DNA of 64,000 nucleotides from Gordionus sp. m RMFG-2023 (GCF_954871325.1 NC_088779.1:13704846-13768845); one strand, 5' to 3'. Positions 10,603 to 23,357 are shown, numbered from the stretch's first letter. Numbers and translations: made by a program. Notes: generated from the sequence alone by a model not told the origin.

Positions 10603-13600
10603 CTGTATAAGAGGAAAAGGTGCAGGAATGTTAGACTTTGTAGATGAGAACTATTTTAAATACCATGAAATATCAATCTATATTATGTCAAGCGTCGATT
10701 CAACCTCCTTACTTGACAGAAATTTTGTATTTAAGCAGGATAGAGCCTCATGTTAACATTCAAAATGGTTATTAGATAATGGAATTACGGCTTTAGAAAT
10801 GACCAGCGGCAAGTCCTGACAGTAGCTTATTATGAATTTTTAGTGCTAGATAATTTAATATCAATTACGATCAAATCTATATAAATATACTATAATATAT
10901 TATTATATTAATTATTCTTAAATAACCGATTTTTTTTTAAATTTGAAAATAGTTAAAGGTAAAAAAATTAAGGTGGCAGAGCATTAATAAAGTTGGGTTG
11001 TATGATAGAAACTAAAATAAATATTTCGATGAATATAATTCAAATAAAGAAACCTCTCCAAGGGAATTAATTTTGTAAGTGAGATCCATGTCTTGTAAAA
11101 TTTTGCTTATTTCTTTTATGGTATTTTTCAAATCTAATTTTGTAACAAAACGAGTCATACGTTTAACAAAACGATGCAATGGGTTGTGCTGCTATAGAAT
11201 TTTTAGTTGTATTAATAAATTAACCCAAACATTTCTAATAATATACCTGAGTATTGACAGAGGTTTGAGAATAACAAACTTGACTACTCAGCAACATTTG
11301 TTCCATTTTATTGGGCTGTGAAAAACAATATACATTCGCGAAATCATTCTCCTGGGAAATCAAGATAGAATTATCATCTTCTTCTATTATCGTTGAATTA
11401 TAAGAATCAACCTCATCTTCTTGATTATGTTGTTTAAATCGCTTATTGTAGTTGCCAAAATTTGCGTGATTTGTGTTAAAGTTGGGTTGAGAAAAATTGA
11501 GATTGCTTGAACTTTGTTTTATAAGTTTTTATTTGATTTTTTTTAACATAATATGATAATAAAATAACATTATGTAAAGAATATTATATACAAAAGGGTA
11601 ATGTTAAAAGTTTATTAATAAATAAGATTAATTGAAGATCCTAACTAATTATAAATACTAGTATATGGAATAAATATTTAAAAATTGAATTCTTTAAAAA
11701 AGTTAATGAAGAGATATCGTTATTTTTTTTATGAAAATTTTTTAAATTAACTTGCAAACCTGTAATAGGGCATATTTAATGAGTCCGTGAACGATTTTTG
11801 TCTTGATTTTTTACCTGAAAAAGTTTCAGTTTCAATTTTTTTAATAATTATTGGGGAAAAAATAACAATTAAATTTAAATAATTGTATAAAAAATACTTA
11901 CCTCGGAAGGATACAGTCACCCTAAACCACCTATGTTTTCTGATGTCCTTTATTTTGTATCGGAGTTCTGGATCTTCTAATAACATTTGCTTTAATAAAG
12001 CTATTAAAAAATTTTCTTATTTAAAATAACACATAAACTGGCATAGATTATCTAAATGTTGTAGCTTAAAAAACAGTCAAAACATTTTGTATAAAAATTT
12101 TACCACTCTCTATTTTATATTTCTTATCTTATTTCTTAAGCTAAAAATGATAGTAAACGAAACTCATTAAACTCCATAATAATAAGCACATTATCGTCTT
12201 CAGCTTCATTTTTGTAAGTAAAATAAAGTCTAATGATCAATTTAATTTTAAAAAATAAATGATATAAAATAAAATATCGATGGCCACACTTAGGGCTGGG
12301 AACCAATAGTAAAAACCCAATATTAACAAAATATTGTATTGGTATTGGGTCTAAAATATTGGTATTGGTTTAAACAATATTTTCTATTTCTTGTATTGGT
12401 ATTGGTTTATATTTGGTAACTATTGGTTTATATTGGTATTGGTTTAAATTCAAATTACTAATTAAAAGAATAGAAATAGTGATTATAAAACCCTTAATTT
12501 CTAATTTTAAATAAACATGGGAAAAAAAATCATGATACCATAAAATCAGGGCTAAGAACCAACTCAAAATTTTACTGAATTCAAATTCTTTTTTTAAACT
12601 AGGAATTTATTGGTGATGTGAATATAAAAAATTTTGATTTAATCATGTATTTTTTGTATCAACAATAATAAACGTATTGATTTTGAACCATTTTATTTAT
12701 CACAAAAACATAGCAAAATAAGTAAACTAAAAATGTAACATAACTTTTTATTTATACAAAATATAATGCAAAAGAATGATATAATTTTAATATAAGAGGA
12801 AATAATTTTATGTAGAAGAATCTTGCATGCGCATCCAACTTTTTAGGCACAGGCAAGCTTGTATAGTATGCTCATCTAGTGAACAACGTTGGTCTGTTAT
12901 AACATACCGTCCTTCTGAAAAAGCCCTTTCAAAGCTTGATGAGGTGGCCGGAATTGCTAGATAATCTCTGGCAATTTTTGATAATACTGGATATCTATTT
13001 TTATTTAATTTCCACCAATATAATGGATTTGTACCATTGGAAATTGTGGCTTCATCTACGTATTTACTTATTTCTAAGTTGTTATTATTATGAGGTTTCA
13101 CCTGATAAATTTTGTCATAAAAGGACAATTTTTTGTTATTTTGTGCTTCATTTGTAAGTTCCGCTGAATTGTTATTATTTATTTTATAAATATTGTATTC
13201 ATTAGTAAGATATCCAATAAGAGTTTCCATATTATTATGCTGTAATAAATGACTTGATAGTTTAAATCTTGGGTCAATCATTGTTGAAATAATAAAGAGG
13301 TGTTTATTATAATTATAGTATTTATTAAGTTTTGTTAAGGCAGCTAAAGAAGCTGTTTTTAAAATCGCATTAGGATTATTATTATAACTCTCCACATGCT
13401 CAAAAATACTGGAATATAAAGGAATAATTGTTGGAGTATTAGCACATGAGGCTATCTCTGTAGCAAAATTAAATGGTTCCAGAAATTCTCGGTATATTTC
13501 TATATTATTCCAGGCTAAAGCACTAATATAATTTTCTTGATTGGTATTTTGTAAATGATTGGTATATGTTGTCAAATAGGGTTTGAGCAATATTGCTCTT

Positions 13601-16600
13601 TCAAGCATTTAGTATGTTGAATTCCAACGTGTTGGTATATCCAAAATTGGGTGAGGAAATTTTAAGTGTGGATTTTTTTCAAGATATATTTTTTCGAGTT
13701 TATTAAATTTAGATATAGAAAGTTTAAAAATTTCTTATTTTTTTTAAAGTTGTATTTAAGGGTTCCAATGCAGCCATAACAGCCAAATGTATAATATGGC
13801 AAAAGCATTTGCACACATTATCAAAATTATCTTTTAGTTTAAATTTTTAGAAATGCTAAATTATTACTTGCATTGTCTAATGTAATGCAAAAAAAAATCA
13901 ATTTCAAATTTTACTTTTAATACAGAATTAAAAATATTAATAGAATTATGTGCTGATTTAAAAGGAATAAAATCTAATAAATGATTATTTAATTTAAAAT
14001 CATTATCAATATAATAAATTGTTATGCACATAAAGGGTATTTTATTTGGAGAGGACCAAATGTCCATTGTTAAGGAAAATTTAGATGTAATGTTAGAAAG
14101 TACAGATTTTAAATTGATAAAAGAACTATGATAATGTTTCATAATTTCTATTTTTAGTGTTTTTCTAGAAACTAATGTTAGTGAAGGGTTACAATATCCT
14201 ATTAAATTTTAAAAAGTGATATCATTAGCTTTATTATTTATATTATTAAGTAAAAATAATTTTATTGTCTTAATTTTTTTACTGCCAATATTTATTAGCT
14301 CACATTTCTTATATAATGTTGGGTGAATGGATTTAAGATGTGTCTATAATCCTGAGGTTTCAAAATTGGGAAATGATATTTTTTTTTACATTTATTACAA
14401 ATTGCCTTTTTTTTTATTATCACAAGTAGTATAAAATTCCCAGATTTTTGCTGAATTTCGTCTTTTATTAGATATTGATAATTCTTCTTGTTCCTTATCG
14501 CTATTATTATTAGTACCAACAGCATCTATATTTATTAACTCTATTTGGTCTTCATTTATTATAATATCCTAAATAAATTGATAAAATTGATAGATATCAT
14601 GTAAAAAATTTACTTCCATAATAAAAATAAACTATAATTATAAATAACAGAAATATTGATATCACAGTAGTATTTGGAAGAAATAACAGATGTAATCAGT
14701 TTTTGCAATGAAAGTAAAAAAAATACCACGATATAATTATCCACGATAAACCCAAATAATTATGTTATTTTTAATATTGGTATTGGTTAAAATTGTATTT
14801 AAACAATATATCAAAACCAATGTATTTAGGTAATTGGTATTGGTTGTAAAAGCAATACCAATATTTAAATATATATTGGTATTGGTATTGTAAGCCAATA
14901 TTATATTGGTATTGGTCCCACCCCTAGCCACACTGCATACCATTGTAACGTGTAAGTGAGATTTCAAAAACCTTTTTATAGAAATATGTATATTTAAAGT
15001 CCCTTTATCTACTTGAATCTTAATTATTAGAAACATGTTATTTTGATCATTAGGGTTCATAGGACAACCTCCAAAAATGTAATCAAATAGATTTTATAAA
15101 AATAGATTATGTGGCATATATAAAGATTCTTTCTTTCTTTTAATAACAATAATTAGGAACATCAATTTTATATAATTAATTTTAATAATGGCATTTACTA
15201 GGTGTTGCAGTGTAGTCAAAATATATTTGTCATTTAACAATATACTACATCAGATTAGTTAAGTTAATTTTTAAATATTTCAATCCATGTGACAGAAGCT
15301 TACATAATGGTAAATTATCAACTTTATTCCAGGGTGATTTCACATAATCATTTTTACACCAATCCTTGTATTCTGAGTATTCATAAGATGCTTGGTCCCA
15401 AGGTAATTCTAAATATATTTAAAACAAGTTACTTTTAAAAATATTCAAAACTTTAAATTTTGAATCAAAATATAATTAAAGGTTAAAATATACTTTCTTT
15501 CTAGCATAAAAATTAATTATTAAATTGAAGATTTTATCAAGGTGGGGTCAGCAAAACTTATAAAAGTTATTAAGTTCACTGCAAAGATATTCATAAGATC
15601 ACCAATAAGATGTATTAATTGGAATATAATATATTTAAAGATTATATAATTTTTTATTATAGAGGACAATTTTTTATTAAAAAAATTTAATAGCAATAAA
15701 ATAATTTATATGGAGGGTATCTAATCCATCTTACAAAATAAACTAACTTTGCTCCTTCTAAAAGTATAATCTCAAAAAAAAGCTTTGCCTTTATGGCAAT
15801 GGTTAATTTTTTTCTGTTTAATATTTGAGGCTAAACTATTTATTTTGCTTAAATCTCTAAGTTAAAAACTTAAAAACAGTTTAAATAAATCATTTTGAAT
15901 AGACTCAAAATGATATATGTAAAAGTGATCATTGAACTATTTATCTTATATAAAATTATAGATCTAAAATTTTAAACCTCCACTGAGAAGAGCAACAAGT
16001 ATAATTCCACATGACCACAAATCAGCTGGTTGAGCTTTATATTTATTTTTAGTCATTACCTCAGGTGCAACATATGGCAATGTCCCACATTTTTTATCTA
16101 ATAATCTTTCAGTATCTTTATAACAAAAAAGTGTTGCTAAACCAAAATCAGCTATCTTTATGTGATCTTAAAAAAAATATTTTAAATAAATTTTTTATTA
16201 TAATAATTCTAAATAATAAAATTATTGAATTAATTTCTTAAATTTTATTTATCAGAGATCTGCTACAGGCTATAAAATTATAATTTTACCTAGACTAGGT
16301 CATAAAATAATCAAATTTAAAAATTGTCAAGGGGCTGTATCTAAAAATAAATTTTTTTAAAAAAAGGATGACCCAAATTTAAAATTAGATCCAGACTATT
16401 TATAAAAATTTAAAGTTATATTTTTTTTATATTTATGCAATTCATTAATAAATTTCATAAACCATTTAAATCTAGGAGTATATTTTCAGGTTTAAGATCT
16501 CGATGAGCAACACCTATTGAATGGAGATATTCAACCCCGAGAATTATTTGCCTGAAATATTTTTGAGCCAGCATGTGCTCTGTGCCAACATCAGGTTCAA

Positions 16601-16992
16601 TTCTATCAAAAAGTTCCCCTCCTCCTGCATATTCCAAGAATATATAATGAGTCCTTAAATTTTCTTCATATCGATGGCCATAAAATTGAATAACTGATTC
16701 ATGTTCCTTTAGCATTCGATGTATGCATATCTTATTAAAAAGAAAATAATATTTTAAATGATCTCACATATAAAAAGGAAACTACTTCTTTTCGAATATC
16801 CTCACCTGCCTTTTTCATCTTATCAACGTTGATAATTTTAACAGCAGCAGCTTCATTACCTTCTTTTTTAATGATTAACTTAACTCTTTATTATAAAATG
16901 ATTATAAATAATAATTATAATTTTTACTCTCCAAAAGAGCCTTCCCCAAGTGTCTGTACATATTCCCAACCCTTTATACCTAATTCAGGCAT
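10428..16992 (-). CDS. CHEK1: Checkpoint kinase CHK1
   Basis: Serine/threonine kinase of the DNA-damage/replication checkpoint, acting in the nucleus downstream of ATR. Exons by eye (phases agree): 16928-16992, 16786-16885, 16463-16730, 15978-16166, 15304-15408, 11902-12000, 11760-11814, 11247-11511, 11054-11191, about 428 residues. Start [12 protein letters not shown] with glycine loop LGEGSFGE, Lys in [36 protein letters not shown] and LPWDQ; the domain ends DIRKHRWF. The next part is Ser/Gln-rich with several SQ/TQ sites (FSQPN, SSQV, YSQT), the ATR target region. [14 protein letters not shown] then opens the C-terminal KA1 regulatory domain. The last part is uncertain. 10428-10602 has a good acceptor and could be the end of KA1, but its phase does not join exon 9, so a small exon is missing from my model or the gene ends near 11012. 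All kinase motifs are intact. The fifth intron (12001-15303) holds a hAT element. First introns are 42-55 nt. Confidence 0.9.
12808..13608 (-). pseudogene. hAT transposase, C-terminal 266 codons
   Basis: The stretch covers the end of the helical insertion domain and the dimerisation domain. [20 protein letters not shown] (about residues 195-214) is followed by [15 protein letters not shown], the hATC signature. Both are in the expected order at the C terminus. The family usually has 600 or more residues; the upstream part is present only as broken frames. The last residues (LKSWMRMQ) and the stop look original. Confidence 0.85.
13864..14525 (-). pseudogene. hAT transposase, BED finger and catalytic-core remnants
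   Basis: 14295-14525 contains CNKCKKKY and, in a neighbouring frame, [22 protein letters not shown]. Together these are recognisable as the two halves of a BED zinc finger, interrupted by a frame change and a TAG. 13864-14142 reads [20 protein letters not shown], the typical region around the first catalytic Asp of hAT transposases. The gene is decayed here. Confidence 0.7.
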
Positions 16993-17792
16993 AAAAAATT
17001 TTTTAAAATTTTTTAAAAAATAGGCAAAATTGAAACTCTTATAAAATAAATAGCGCAAAATCTTAACCTGTCATTTACTGCCAGACGGATGACTTTTATA
17101 TATTGAAGCCTACGATGCAAATTCTAAGATACAAATGGCTGAATTTGTTTAATATTGCTAAATTATCAAGACATTTGTGTAAATAATTTATTAATAAATT
17201 TACAAATACTTCTATATTAAAGAGGCTATACATATTATATAAAATATTTTCAATTTACTTCCAATATTAATATAAAATATTTTTATGTGATCTTAACAAT
17301 AAAACATTTTCAAATTTTTTATTAAGACGCCATCTCCTCCTTGGAGTCTTAATAAAAGTTCAACTGGTACAATAGATTGAATAGTAGTTTTATGTTTTAT
17401 TTAATAAATATTTGCAGTGGCCCATATAACAGAGGGGATGCGAAGCAACTGCCTAATAAAATTTGAAAGTGTATACTGTCTTTTGAGTTTTTTTTAAAGA
17501 AAATATTGTACCCCAATGACTTTTTTATAAATTTTATCTTTAAATATTTTTAACAATTTTTTACAAGATCTTCTCAAACTATATCAAAAATTTATTTTAA
17601 AAAAGGGATATATAATAAAATGGAATAAAATAGAAACTAAAATCCAATCTTTAACGTATTATAACAAAAAATATTGGAAATATGGCTATAAAAAATTCAA
17701 AAAGATTGATTAGGTGTTTTCGATTATAGTTGATGGTATAAATGAGGTTTTGAAGTCAGAAGCAATAACATTGAAAATGGAGAAACGCCTAA
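16993..17792. other. Upstream region of CHK1, no feature recognised
   Basis: AT-rich sequence 5' of the CHK1 start. It must hold the promoter, but I see no box I can name. The pair CTCCTCCTTGGAG at about 17331-17343 forms a small hairpin of unknown meaning. Confidence 0.3.
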
Positions 17793-19318
17793 GGCCACTT
17801 CCAAACACCACGTTTTTTCAAAACGTTTTCCGAGGCACGTTTTTCGCAATATTTTTTACTTCCAAACAGCAACGATTTATATTTTACAGCTGATTTTTTA
17901 AAAATGAATCTTATAATATTTTATTATGAGACATTATAAAAAAAACGAAAAGTAAGTATAATTTATAAATAAAGAGATCTGTATATGATCTATATCAATT
18001 TAAATGATTCGCAATTCTTTCACTATCTTGGATTATCTATGAATGTTTTCTATTATATACTTAACAAAATTGAAACTAAAATTATACACAAACAAACTAA
18101 TGCAAAAACAACAATATCTCCTGAAAAGAGATTATTTGTTACTTTAAGGTAATATATTTAGTTATTTATATATATACAAACCATTTAAGATACTTAAGAA
18201 TGGGCCTTAATTATTCACAACTATCTTATAGTAGCAGAATAAGCAAAAGTTGCATTGCTACAGGATTATTTAAAGACTATTTTAATTCTTAAATATATGT
18301 TTAATTTAACATATCATTATATATTAAATAAATAAATTACTTTTGTATGTGTATATAAATTAATAAATTACTTTTTTATGTGTATATAATACATAACTAT
18401 TTAAACATCAACATTTTCTACTATAATATTATTTATATAATTATAAATAAGAGTTGCACATTAATTTTCATGGCGTCCTTAACTTCATTTGGCACCTTCT
18501 TTACATTATCAACCAAAGACAGGCACCAAAATCTATCTGGGTCATTATCAATTTCTAACATTTTGTCAAAATATCTTTCCATTGGGTCTTTTGTTACTCT
18601 AGCCCTTTTTACAGGTCTTATATTCTCTATATTATCTGTGATATTATTTAGTGTCTTTCTTGGTGTGGTGGAATTAGTAAGAAATGATAGTGAATCATAT
18701 CATTTCCATGGAGTGCTAGCTTTTGCAGCATCCCCTGAATGCACTTCTTCTCTCTTTCTCTTTTCCTTTAAATAAGAATCCCTCAAATTCTTCCATTTTA
18801 ATTTACAGACATTTGGGGATGAATCAAGCCTGGTAAATAATAAAGGATAAAAAATAATTTTATTTAAATAAAGATATAAATTATTAAAATTCATATTCCA
18901 TGCTTACTAATAAATAGTATCTAATTAAAAAGTCTGTTAATTAAAAATTATTATTATAAAATAGTCAATATTTTCAATATAAAGTCTTGTTCTATTTTTT
19001 AGCACATAAAGTCCATAGTTCATCCACTAATAATCTATTAGAATAATTATCATTAGATTGGTTCCATAAATCGTCATGATCTTCTACAAAATTTATCAAT
19101 TCAGATACAAAATTTCCTCTAAAATCATTTCATTTATTGAATATTAACGTTAAAAAAAATTATTTATTCATTTCAATTGTATCAGACGCCATTTAATCGT
19201 TAAAAAAAATCAAGCTAGTTTGTTATTAAAATAATGGCAAAATCGTATGCATGAAGCACACATCTATTAAGCTTAATTTGTTATTTATCGCTTTGAAAAA
19301 ACGTCGTGTTTGGAAAAT
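17793..19318 (-). mobile_element. PIF/Harbinger-like element carrying a MADF-BESS gene
   Basis: Ends are GGCCACTTCCAAACACCACG followed by TTTTTTCAAAACG on the left, and the inverse of TTTTCCAAACACGACG plus TTTTTTCAAAGCG on the right. TTCCAAACAC-type ends are typical of animal Harbinger elements. Inside is a MADF-BESS gene on the minus strand, the type of DNA-binding partner that Harbinger elements encode beside their DDE nuclease. No nuclease gene is visible, so the copy is non-autonomous. The 3-bp target duplication could not be confirmed because the right end is eroded. Confidence 0.65.
18438..19124 (-). pseudogene. MADF-BESS domain protein (Harbinger accessory gene), interrupted
   Basis: The exon at about 19010-19124 encodes FVSELINFVEDHDDLWNQ, the start of a MADF (Myb/SANT-like) domain. 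The next exon, 18700-18831, continues with NVCKLKWKNLRDSYLKEKRK and STPWK, the typical MADF end. Directly downstream in the same frame, about 18470-18699, comes YDSLSFL, then a linker and a BESS-like motif (FWCLSLVDNVKKVPNEVK), which mediates protein contacts. A TGA falls between TPWK and YDSLSFL at 18700-18702, where the family has an aromatic residue, so the gene is probably dead. A possible first exon with MASDTIEMN lies near 19165-19195. Confidence 0.65.
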
Positions 19319-20050
19319 AGATATATATTGTTGGGTAACATTACTGGGCCTGATATATTAAAAAATATAATATGCAAAATATTGATGCTGGTATCCTGTA
19401 GATGTAGTGTAGAGGAAAGTATGTCTTAGGCTTCTATGACTTCTGAGAGTCTTTTTAGGAATTATTAGCTTTTTCAACCCCTATGATATAGATTTCCCCG
19501 GAATATTATATTTATTAAATTGAAAGGTATATACCTAGCGGATATTTTAATTTTAAATAATTGAAAATTTTTTTATAATTTGTTTGTAGTAATATCATCA
19601 TAAATGGCGAATCAGTGTGCAACATTTTATAAAGAATATTTATTTTGTGAGAAATTAATTTTGCCATAAATTATAAATTGTGGTTTGTTAGGTTGCAGGA
19701 TGAATAATATGAATATCACTTTTAAGATTGGAAACAAATTTTGTAGCGGACGTAGTTTCCCAAAATAAATGAAAATAGTCTGGGCCGGGACTTCAGAGGA
19801 TGCGCTGGACTCAGGCCAAATTATCAACAGCGCTTAAGCCGAAAAAAATGGATTTTTATGGCTCTAATTTACAATCTATTAATGAATAATTAATAATTTA
19901 AATGTATAATCTAACAAAATTTATGCTTTTTTTAGTTCCTTTATCAATTATAAATTTTTCTCGGCAGTAGTTCTTTAAATTGGTTAAAATTAATCGTTCA
20001 AAATAATGTAATATAAATAAGAACTAAACGATTCTATTATTTGTTTTATC
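19319..20050. other. Intergenic, nothing recognised
   Basis: AT-rich with one moderately GC-rich patch (about 19740-19840). I see no coding similarity in either strand. Confidence 0.35.
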
Positions 20051-20581
20051 ATGAAAACTCATAAACAATATATGCTTCTAACAGGATGTCTTCTTCTATT
20101 TACAGCGTTATTTTTTAAAATATTTTCGATATATCATAAATTGCATAAAAGATTTACTACCTATAGATACGTTGAACAAAAATTAAAAACTTTTCACCCA
20201 TATATGATCAACATTGTTATATCCACACTGAGCATCACAGGATTGATTTTGTTAATAATGGGCACGTGTTTCGTTAAAGATGAATTTCATCGTAAAATAT
20301 TGAACGCTAAAAAAAAGGTAAAATTTTTATTTGTTTTAAATTTAAAATTTTAACTATATACCCAAATATATACTCAAATAGCCATGATAATTAAGTCCCC
20401 CATCGTATCCGTGAATGCTTATACCATTTTCCTATATTTTAAATTTGTTTTTCAGGACTATTATACAAGTCTAACTTGCAAAACTTCTTTAAAAAAAATC
20501 AGATTTTGGAGCGGTTTAAATCGGTCTAACCTTCAATATTCGGGAATTACAATCTATTTTTTGGTCGTTATTCTGTTTTAA
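20051..20581 (+). CDS. Small membrane protein, two exons, function unknown
   Basis: Exon 1 is 20051-20317 (89 codons, from ATG) and exon 2 is 20456-20581 (41 codons and TAA). They are joined by a 138-nt intron with GTAAAA donor and TTTTTCAG acceptor, in phase 0. The product is about 130 residues. The first hydrophobic segment is at about residues 7-25 (YMLLTGCLLLFTALFF) and the second at about 52-73 (MINIVISTLSITGLILLIMG). A basic stretch follows, and a third hydrophobic segment closes the C terminus (GITIYFLVVILF). It looks like a small multi-pass or signal-anchored membrane protein. I do not recognise a family. The support is the clean intron, matching phase and hydrophobic pattern; chance cannot be excluded in such AT-rich DNA. 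Confidence 0.5.
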
Positions 20582-21165
20582 TTTGTTAGGCCATTTAAAA
20601 TTTATTTTGATTATAAATAATTCGTATATCCATTTTTTAAGAGAATATTAAATAAGGCCTTGCTTATAGTAACTAAGCACGCATTACTGGATATTTTAAG
20701 CAAATGTTTAAAATCTATAATCTACAGCGATGCAATTCAATTCATCACATCGCGCAGTTATTATAAATATTACCAATCATTTGCCTGCTTTAAAAAAATA
20801 AGCGAACAAGAAATCTCTTAGTATAAACGAGGTCTAAGAGTCATTTACATAATATTTTGGCTAAAAAGAAATGGCAATTAGTGTTAATTTTTAAAATTTG
20901 TGAGGCTTTTAGAAATTTTATTTTTAAGCTAATTTTTTTGATGATAAAAAATAATAATTTGTATCTTTCTGGAATTTTTTAAAATCTTGTATCTAAGATA
21001 CAACTATATCTATATTATGTGAAAAAGTCTAAGTTTTCTCCTTCAGGAAGAGAAAGTATATATGAGCGACGAATTGAACAAATTTTGGAAGAAAAGTCAC
21101 CGGAAAAAAATCCCGAAAAATATCTTAAGAAAAAAGCTTTCAGAAAAAATTAATATCGGAAAGGT
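20582..21165. other. Intergenic with a short repeat fragment
   Basis: No gene. 20965-21008 (TTGTATCTTTCTGGAATT, then CTTGTATCTAAGATACAA) resembles the subterminal repeats of the hAT at 1-1285 and may be a leftover of that family. Confidence 0.4.
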
Positions 21166-21933
21166 ATCCTGTCCTGGGACCAGGGTTGCCATGTCTCCCC
21201 CTAACATCGGGAGACTCCCGCAATTTTTTAGTTTACACGCAGACATCTCTCTCCCTCAAAACTACCGCAATTGAAAATCTACCGCAATTTTTTAATTTCT
21301 CCCGCAATTTTTTTTTTTAGTATTTTAACGTTTTTAATATATAAATAATTTTTTTATTTTTATAATAAATTTTAAATATTTATTTGAAAATGTCCAGTTT
21401 GTAAATTTCTTTCTATCCTGTTTTATTTTTATCCAATAATAAATCAACATCCTTTCATTCATATAAGTCAATACATGAGAGTATATCAACATCGATTGCA
21501 ATACAAAAATATTCTCCAAAAATAATAAATATTACAGATGCAACTACAGTGGAAATTGTATAAAACTATTATGTAGTTAAAAATTCACAGAGCTATATCA
21601 TCAGAATGTGGGTCGAATCTTTCCCATGATATTTAACGACTCCAATATAAGTGCAAATTTTACTTGTGGTAGAACAAAAAATGAGCAAGGCTATCACAAG
21701 TGTTTTAGTACCTGAATCCTAGAAGTCAATTCTAGACGATTTGAAAGATGGGCATCTATATGCAATTCTAACAGATGTATCTAATAAGGGAAGTATTAAA
21801 ACATTTCCCTTGATCCTTCACTATTTCAACGAATAAGAACATTTCAATATAACTTTTTAAAATTTTTTCCTCGATAGTGACAAATCCATGTAGCTAACCA
21901 CATAAGGTAAATATAGCTGATTCAGGGTTATCG

Positions 21934-22191
21934 ATGATTTGTATGTCAGCTTTCTGCACTGATAATGCCTCTGTAAATTTTGGCAAAAACCAAAGTGTAT
22001 TTACCGAATTGAATAATGAATTAATACCAATTGGCGGTATATGCCATATACTACATATTTCTTGCAAGAAGGCAATGAATGTACTATCTGTAGATGTCGA
22101 AATAATTGTGATGAAATGTTTTAACGAATTTAGTTCATCAACTATAAGAGTTAATGAATTAAAAGAGTTGGTGGAGTGGTCTGAGGTGTGA
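21934..22191 (+). pseudogene. hAT transposase, catalytic-core fragment
   Basis: The open stretch reads FCTDNASVNFGKNQSVFTEL, a short gap, and GICHILHISCKKAMN. This is the typical second catalytic Asp region of hAT transposases with its following His/Cys-bearing helix. It lies in the expected order before the dimerisation domain at 23230-23357, but long AT-rich, stop-filled sequence separates them. The first Met is not the native start. Confidence 0.7.
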
Positions 22192-23229
22192 GTTGTTGCG
22201 ATATGTACCTATCAGGTGGTTATCATTAATACCTACTGTGGTAGGCACGCTTATTTTAATGTATATGTATTGTTTTTCTTTATTATTACTCATATTCTTT
22301 TAATCGATATTATTTGTTTTTTTTTATCAATATTATAATTTTGTCAATATTTTTTTTTATCGATATTGTTTGTTTTTTTTATCAATATTTTTTTTTATTA
22401 TTATTTATGTGGGTTATAAAAACCCTGAAAAAGAAGAATTAAAACATTATATTTTTATTCTGTTTATTATTTGGAAATAAAAGTAAATTATATAGAAATA
22501 GGAAATTGATACATTAATATATTAATATCTGAGATAAAAATTATAAGGAAATCGAAATATATAGAAATAAGAAATATATAGAAATAAGAAACCTGCCATC
22601 GATAGAATTTTAAAATTTTACAAACCTTAAAAAAATACTTCTTAAATAAAGATTTTAAAAGCTGTCCAAAAATTATTAAAAATTTTTTAGAGTATGAAAT
22701 GGCAGAAGCATATTTGGGATTAGTTTCACATGTAGGAAATCTACTTCATGAAGTTAATATTCAGTTGCATCAGAATATCTTTATTAATAAAGATTCACAA
22801 AATCAGGCTACAGCTCTGTTCATCTCTACAGTTAAAGATTGATAAAAAATTTTATGGCGCTATTGCTAAAAATATTTTATTAAAATGTTCAAATAATACT
22901 CTAATTAATACATTTTTAAATGAAGCAGATAATTTTATTAAGACAATTTTAGAATATTTACAATCAAAATTTGATTTTAAAAACTCTATTTACTAATGTA
23001 TGAATATTATGATCTTGGAACAGAAACCATCAATTGATGGTTTTTGTAATTTAATAAATATATTAAAAATACCGAAAGACATTGATGTCTTGTTTGAGGA
23101 GATTGTAATTCTCTATTTTTTATGATTCGCCAGAATACTTAAAGTTAGATGGTTTAAAAACAGAGGAGAAATGGGTAGAATTTTTTCGTAATAACGATAA
23201 ATCCCCATGCTTGGGAAAAATATGCGAGT

Positions 23230-23357
23230 ATGTCGTCTCCTTGCCTCATTCTAATGCCTCATCCGAGCGCATTTTTAGCCTGATGAGGACTGCCTGCAAA
23301 AAGGAGAGAAATCGGATTGCTTTAACAACATTAGAGGCCGAGCTAATGGTTAAATAA
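23230..23357 (+). pseudogene. hAT transposase, dimerisation domain
   Basis: The frame reads PHSNASSERIFSLMRTACKK, then ERNRIALTTLEAELMVK and TAA. This is the C-terminal hATC signature with the conserved SER-x-FS. It matches in order and orientation the fragments at 21934-22191 and 22690-22996. It is shorter than the cutoff usually used for open frames, and it is the end of the same broken transposase. Confidence 0.75.

Larger units (their letters stand above)
12291..14926 (-). mobile_element. hAT transposon inside a CHK1 intron, with perfect 8-bp target duplication
   Basis: Ends are TAGGGCTGGGAACCAATA (left) and the inverse of TAGGGGTGGGACCAATACC (right). The octamer GCCACACT stands directly outside both (12283-12290 and 14927-14934), which is decisive for a hAT insertion. 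Subterminal regions on both sides are rows of TATTGGTATTGG-type repeats. The transposase lies on the minus strand, in the same direction as CHK1. Its parts in order are a BED zinc finger (about 14300-14525), a middle RNase-H-like piece (13864-14142, SLTMDIWSS) and the long C-terminal part (12808-13608). Frame changes and stops separate the pieces, for example in the BED finger region, so this copy is not autonomous. Without it the intron would be about 660 nt. Confidence 0.92.

Noticed and set aside
18380-18775. 131-codon plus-strand open frame with hydrophobic segments
   Set aside because: It is antisense to the MADF-BESS gene, which has clear family motifs.
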